Both the position numbers and the translations under genes were made by a program. Shown here one piece after another: positions 60,694-64,000 of a stretch of DNA of 64,000 bases (position 1 is the stretch's first letter; the number at the start of each line of letters is the position of its first letter). Source of the DNA: Streptacidiphilus neutrinimicus (lineage in GTDB: Bacteria; Actinomycetota; Actinomycetes; Streptomycetales; Streptomycetaceae); assembly GCF_000787815.1 (NCBI RefSeq), contig NZ_BBPO01000016.1, positions 53,851 to 117,850 on the forward strand, in the 5' to 3' direction. The notes under the pieces were generated by a model. The model searched no databases, was not told the origin of the DNA, and saw only the letters and a list, made by a program, of their open reading frames with translations.

Positions 60694-61767
60694 ATGAACA
60701 TCGGCGAGATCGCCCGCCGTGCAGGAGTGTCACGCAGCACGGTCTCCTACGCGCTGAGCGGCAACCGGCCCGTCTCGGAGGCCACGCGCAAGCGGATCCA
60801 GTCCGTCATCGACGAACTGGGCTACCGCCCGAACGCCTCTGCCCGCGCCCTCGCCGAAGGCCGGACCCGCACGATCGGCCTGGTGATCCCGCCGGCCAGC
60901 AGTCGGCTCACCCACATGCAGCTGGACTTCGTGGGCAGCGTGGTCGACGCGGCCGCGAAGGCGGACCTCGACGTCCTGCTCTCCCCGTCGGGCGGTGATC
61001 ACGACCGCTCCTTCGAGCGGCTGGTGTCGGAGAGCCGCGTGGACGGCGTGATCCTCATGGAGATCCGCATGGAGGACGCGCGCGTGGACCGCCTGCGGGA
61101 GGCGCGCATGCCCTTCGTCGGCATCGGCCACCCGGCGAACGACCCGGGCATGTTCTGGGTCGATGTCGACTACGCCGGGCTGATCTACCACTGCGTCCGG
61201 CATCTCGCCGACCTCGGGCACCGCGACATCGCCCTGCTGAACCGATCCCCCGAGCTCGTCGCCGCCGGTTACGGACCAGGTCACCGGGCTCGCGAAGGCT
61301 TCATGCGAGCGGTCACCGAACTCGGCCTCCAGGGGACCGAGCTGCTGTGCGGCGACGACGCCCGTTGCGGCCAGGAGTGCATCGCCGATCTGCTCGCCGG
61401 CCGCCCCGAGGTCACCGCGCTCGCCACGATCAACGAGGCGGCGCTACCGGGAGTTCAACGCGCCTTGCAGGAAGCCGGACTGGTGATCCCCCGGGACTTC
61501 TCCCTGACTGGCGTCGTCGCCAGCCAGTGGGCGGAGGACTTCCGACCCCCGCTGACGGCGGCGGACATGCCGAGCGATCAGATGGCCGCACAGGCCATGG
61601 CCTTGCTGGTGGAGATCATCCGCGACCCCTCGATGCCGGCGCAGCACATCCTGATGAGCCCGCCGATCTCGCTGCGCCACAGCACGGGCGCGGCACCGGC
61701 CGGTTCGCATGCTGCGATCCGGCCCGTGGGTCAGCCACAACAGCCCACCGGCGGAGGGTTGTCTTGA
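60694..61767 (+). CDS. LacI family repressor of the glycan importer operon
   Basis: The 357-residue repressor has the LacI helix-turn-helix at residues 2-25 (NIGEIARRAGVSRSTVSYALSG), the hinge helix PNASARALAEG near 46-56 and a periplasmic-binding-like effector domain (TIGLVIPPASSR, RDIALLNRSPEL, TINEAALPGVQRAL). The hinge helix inserts into CG-centred sites such as AACCGGTT, which fits the palindromes upstream. Start ATG at 60694 with GGGAGCG upstream. It is divergent from the MalE-like gene and presumably represses the importer and hydrolases until an oligosaccharide binds. Confidence 0.93.
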   Translation: MNIGEIARRAGVSRSTVSYALSGNRPVSEATRKRIQSVIDELGYRPNASARALAEGRTRTIGLVIPPASSRLTHMQLDFVGSVVDAAAKADLDVLLSPSGGDHDRSFERLVSESRVDGVILMEIRMEDARVDRLREARMPFVGIGHPANDPGMFWVDVDYAGLIYHCVRHLADLGHRDIALLNRSPELVAAGYGPGHRAREGFMRAVTELGLQGTELLCGDDARCGQECIADLLAGRPEVTALATINEAALPGVQRALQEAGLVIPRDFSLTGVVASQWAEDFRPPLTAADMPSDQMAAQAMALLVEIIRDPSMPAQHILMSPPISLRHSTGAAPAGSHAAIRPVGQPQQPTGGGLS

Positions 61768-61893
61768 CGCGGTGCCACGGTCCTGATCCGAGCCCCAGCG
61801 GAGTAAAGCGGTCGGGCATGACGTCCGCGTCGGCCCTCACCGCGACGGAGGCGGCGGAAGGGTGGTGACGTCAGGCGCCTGCAGGGGCCAGAC

Positions 61894-61992
61894 GAGCAGG
61901 ACCGGAGTCAGGTTGGAGACCGGCAGCAGTAGTGACGCGGTGTTGGACAGGTGCCTGCAGGCGTACAGGTGCGGCTTGGGCCGGACGCCCAG
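61894..61992 (-). pseudogene. ArsB/SLC13-like transporter remnant
   Basis: The minus-strand frame reads LGVRPKPHLYACRHLSNTASLLLPVSNLT. This resembles the membrane segment of actinobacterial ArsB-type anion transporters, where C-x-(H/Y)-L-A-N-S-A-S-L-L-L-P-V-S-N-L-T-N-L precedes the second half of the protein. Only about 33 residues are left and the flanks are unrelated. Confidence 0.55.
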
Positions 61993-62005
61993 GCGGGCCG
62001 CGGCG

Positions 62006-62047
62006 GCTCGCCCCGGGTCGTGGCGCGAGCCATGACCCGGGGCGAGC
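62006..62047. terminator. Bidirectional terminator hairpin
   Basis: GCTCGCCCCGGGTC (62006-62019) and GACCCGGGGCGAGC (62034-62047) form a perfect 14-bp stem around a 14-nt loop, placed between two converging genes. Confidence 0.8.
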
Positions 62048-62098
62048 GTCACCGGGCAGGAGCACCAAGCTCCACCGGTCCCAGGACAGGGCCTGGCG

Positions 62099-62878
62099 CT
62101 ACCGTGCCGGGGTGAAACCTCCCCAGACCGCCGTCGGGGAGCCGGTCTGGCACCGCGCGTCGACCCGGTAGCTGTCGCTGCCCGCGTCGCGCACACCGGT
62201 GGCGTGGTTGAACTGGGCGGCGAACAGGTACTGACCGGCCGGCAGGGTCGGGCCTGCCTTGAGCGTCCAGCGGTAGATCAGCGTGCTGCCGGACTGGCGC
62301 ACGGTGACGGTGAAGTCGCCGCTGTTCGGCACGGTGCTCCAGCTGCCCGTGCTCTGTACGCCGCCGGTCTGCGTGACGCGGATTTCCACGGTCAGGGAAG
62401 TGAGCGGTTGAGCGGTCCTCAGCTGGAGGTCGCCCTGGGACCAGTAGACGGTGGAGTGCGGGTCCACGGAGCCTGCCGACCACAGGGGTCCGGCCTGGGG
62501 CCGTGCGCCGACGGGCTGGGCCGGGTGCGAACCGGCCGGGGCCGTGGTCGGTGAGGAGTGTGTGGAGCCGGTGGAGGTGGTGGTGGGCGACGGCGTCGGA
62601 CGGGGAGAGGCCGACGGGGTCTGGCTGGGTGTCGTGACGACGGTGGTCGGCGCCGGTCCGCGGACGATGTCGGCGACCGCGAAACCCCCGGTCGCCAGCA
62701 GCGCGGCCGTGGCGAGGGCGGCGAGGACGGTCCGTCGGCCCGACCGGGCGAACGGGCGGGTGCGGTGACTGACGACGGGGCCGGCGAGAGCGCGCTCCGC
62801 ACGGGCCAGCATCCTGGCCCGGTCGGGCTGGTAGGCCTGGGCGGACTCGCGCAGCTGTCGGGTGATCTCCTCGCTCAC
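62099..62878 (-). CDS. Membrane-anchored protein, probable anti-sigma partner of the ECF factor
   Basis: The 259-residue protein has a cytoplasmic N-terminus of about 48 residues (EEITRQLRESAQAYQPDRARMLARAERALA), one membrane helix (about 51-70), a long Thr/Ser/Pro linker (80-120) and an extracellular beta-rich domain (VYWSQGDLQLRTAQPLTSLTVEIRV, GDFTVTVRQSGSTLIYRW). Its start overlaps the ECF sigma gene by ATGA, as for sigma/anti-sigma pairs. The cytoplasmic part has no Cys/His zinc motif, so it is not a ZAS-type anti-sigma. The outer domain may sense an extracellular signal or carbohydrate. The pairing is inferred from context. Confidence 0.75.
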   Translation of the reverse strand: MSEEITRQLRESAQAYQPDRARMLARAERALAGPVVSHRTRPFARSGRRTVLAALATAALLATGGFAVADIVRGPAPTTVVTTPSQTPSASPRPTPSPTTTSTGSTHSSPTTAPAGSHPAQPVGARPQAGPLWSAGSVDPHSTVYWSQGDLQLRTAQPLTSLTVEIRVTQTGGVQSTGSWSTVPNSGDFTVTVRQSGSTLIYRWTLKAGPTLPAGQYLFAAQFNHATGVRDAGSDSYRVDARCQTGSPTAVWGGFTPAR

Positions 62879-63405
62879 GGAACCCTCCTCCCTGCCACCA
62901 GTAGCTCGGCGGATCGTACGCCGAGTATGCGTTCGAGCTCGGCCAGGCCCTTGGAGGTCTGGCTCTTGACTGTACCGACCGATATTCCCAGAGCCATCGC
63001 GGTGTCCTTCTCCGACAGGTCGAAGGCGTGGCGCAGCACGACGCAGGCTCGTCTGCGGAACGGCAGCCGGGTCAGTGCGGTGCGCACGTCGAGGACGGCG
63101 GCCACGTCGGGGCCGTCCGTCCGCTCCGGGACGCGGGACCAGAACAGGGTGATCCGGCGGCGCTCCCGGACCGTGCTGCGGACCCGTTCGCGGGCCATGT
63201 TGGCCACCACGCCGCGCGCGTAGGCGCGCGGGCTTTGGGCCGCGCGGAACCGGTCCCAGTTCTGCCAGATCGCGACCAGGGCGTCCGCGGCCAGGTCGTC
63301 GGCCGCGTCGGCCTCTCCGGTCAGGAGGTGGGCGAAGCGGGCCAGTTCGGCGTAGTGGCGTTCGAAGAAGTCGTGGAAATCTACGGACGCGTCATCGGGG
63401 AGCAC
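62875..63405 (-). CDS. ECF RNA polymerase sigma factor (SigE-family)
   Basis: The 176-residue ECF factor has region 2 at about 10-75 (FHDFFERHYAELARFAHLLTGEADAADDLAADALVAIWQNWDRF) and region 4 near 115-170 (LTRLPFRRRACVVLRHAFDLSEKDTAMALGISVGTVKSQTSKGLAEL). Both helix-turn-helix parts are complete. GTG at 63405 was chosen: AAAGGG lies about 11 nt upstream and it gives the normal length. The frame remains open to 63525 (GTG). It overlaps the membrane partner by 4 nt. A GGCAACC-N16-CAACAG element at 63731-63759 points towards it and matches elements before two hydrolase genes. Confidence 0.9.
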   Translation of the reverse strand: MLPDDASVDFHDFFERHYAELARFAHLLTGEADAADDLAADALVAIWQNWDRFRAAQSPRAYARGVVANMARERVRSTVRERRRITLFWSRVPERTDGPDVAAVLDVRTALTRLPFRRRACVVLRHAFDLSEKDTAMALGISVGTVKSQTSKGLAELERILGVRSAELLVAGRRVP

Positions 63406-63870
63406 TCCCTCGGTCGCCCTTTCTTGCCATGTGCGCGTTAACAACGAGGCATGAGGGTAGCAGCGGTCGTCCACAAGGCCGGGCGGCAGGACGGCCGCCC
63501 GGTTAACGGCGGGCGAACTCGACACCGGTCCGCTGGGCGACGCCCCGCGTCGACCGGGCCCCCGTCAGGCAGGAACGCCAGGATCGGGCATGTCAGTACC
63601 CCGACGCTCAGCAGCGCGCCGGGAGTGCCTCTGGCCAGCCCGTCTCCGCGCCGCGACTGTTCTGCGGCGCGCCTCGTTCGCCTCATGCCCATCCGTTCGT
63701 TCGAGCCCGTCGAGTCGGTGTTCCACCTCTCTGTTGCCGCCGCCCGTGAGAAGGTTGCCGGGTCCGCCGAAAAAGGAACTCGGGGCCAAGCACGGCCGGG
63801 GTTCAGGGGCGGGTGGGGCGGATGCTGGTTCCCTCCCGAGTGCGGTGGCGGGTCTGCGAAACTGCCGTCC
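63406..63870. other. Long leader region of the ECF sigma gene
   Basis: Between the promoter-like element and the sigma gene are about 320 nt. A small minus-strand frame (63438-63689) from ATG reads MGMRRTRRAAEQSRRGDGLA with a hydrophobic piece, ALLSVGVLTCPILAFL, so a short exported peptide is conceivable but lacks a good binding site. Confidence 0.35.
63731..63759 (-). promoter_or_regulatory. ECF-type promoter element upstream of the sigma gene
   Basis: On the minus strand GGCAACC (63753-63759), 16 nt, then CAACAG (63731-63736). It is the third copy of the element seen before the two hydrolase genes, with the same flank GGCAACCTT. It would make the sigma gene autoregulated. Confidence 0.6.
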
Positions 63871-64000
63871 GTGTCCCGCACTTCGCCGCCGCCCCAGCCG
63901 CTTGCCTACCTCCAAGCACCGAACGCCGTCCTGGACGGGCAGGTTCTGGCCGTCTTCGCGGCGGCACGGATGTTCGTGGAGTGGTTCCCAGGGGGAGCTG
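63871..64000 (+). CDS. Start of an unidentified protein (cut by window end)
   Basis: From GTG 63871 the frame reads SRTSPPPQPLAYLQAPNAV, then LDGQVLAVFAAARMFVEWFPGGA. The composition is plausible for a real gene, but no family is recognised in 43 residues and no clear binding site precedes the GTG. The frame is also open upstream. Confidence 0.35.
   Translation, partial: MSRTSPPPQPLAYLQAPNAVLDGQVLAVFAAARMFVEWFPGGA

Larger units (their letters stand above)
61768..62098. other. Convergent intergenic region with a remnant and a terminator
   Basis: The region lies between the ends of the plus-strand LacI gene and the minus-strand gene ending at 62099. It contains the ArsB-like remnant (61894-61992) and the long hairpin at 62006-62047. 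No other coding signal is apparent. Confidence 0.5.

Noticed and set aside
63565..63915. Minus-strand frame of 116 codons across the sigma leader
   Set aside because: Arg-rich, no binding site, and it crosses the promoter-like element. A small peptide cannot be excluded but is not supported.

Overview
The window is high-GC actinobacterial chromosome, most likely Streptomyces or a close relative in the Streptomycetaceae. The evidence is the strong GC bias at third codon positions, many TetR regulators, Tat and lipoprotein signals, a chaplin, an SsgA-like sporulation protein, RICIN-type (CBM13) secreted hydrolases and GTG/TTG starts. No rRNA, tRNA, CRISPR array, phage or replication origin was recognised. 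The density of secreted hydrolases, regulators and gene remnants fits an accessory chromosome arm rather than the conserved core.

Layout. 0-7 kb: end of a protease-inhibitor-like secreted protein, a small iron-permease-like membrane protein, two TetR-controlled enzyme units (YdeI+TetR/SDR and epoxide-hydrolase-like/TetR), then a decayed stretch (ISAs1 transposase remnant, frameshifted small gene, truncated VIT transporter). 7-13 kb: a GH10-CBM13-GH62 xylanase/arabinofuranosidase, a second CBM13 hydrolase and a mannose-lectin-like protein. 13-17 kb: SsgA-like protein, then a cluster of two ferritin-like proteins, a cupredoxin and the anti-sigma factor RskA, with the sigK gene reduced to its last codons. 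17-23.5 kb: chaplin, YihY/BrkB protein, small membrane proteins, conserved hypotheticals and remnants of DUF1275 and LigD genes. 24-31 kb: three regulator/enzyme units with clear palindromic operators (MFS-TetR, SDR/TetR, MarR/hydrolase-MBL), with an IS5-like fragment between the first two.

31-41 kb is a minus-strand catabolic operon: AMP-dependent ligase, amidohydrolase, flavin hydroxylase, extradiol-type dioxygenase, FAH hydrolase and a second flavin hydroxylase. Several genes overlap by 4 nt, and a TetR gene diverges from the ligase. It looks like ring hydroxylation, ring cleavage and hydrolysis of an aromatic compound that I cannot name. 41-43 kb holds a LysR gene and a DUF1275 membrane protein.

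43-51 kb is an L-fucose module: FadR-type regulator, L-fuconate dehydratase, a ribose-type ABC importer and a divergent secreted GH29 alpha-L-fucosidase. 51-62 kb is a second glycan module: two related secreted clan-A-like hydrolases, a cytoplasmic GH63-like glucosidase, a MalEFG-type importer and a divergent LacI repressor with two operator palindromes. 62-63.5 kb holds an ECF sigma factor with a probable anti-sigma partner.

The most notable non-gene signal is a promoter-like element, GGCAACC-N16-CAACTG/CAACAG. It occurs three times, upstream of both glycan hydrolases at 7-12 kb and upstream of the ECF sigma region at 63.7 kb, always pointing along the minus strand. This suggests one ECF regulon linking them. 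Much of the rest is a record of gene decay: at least ten recognisable fragments of otherwise familiar families.
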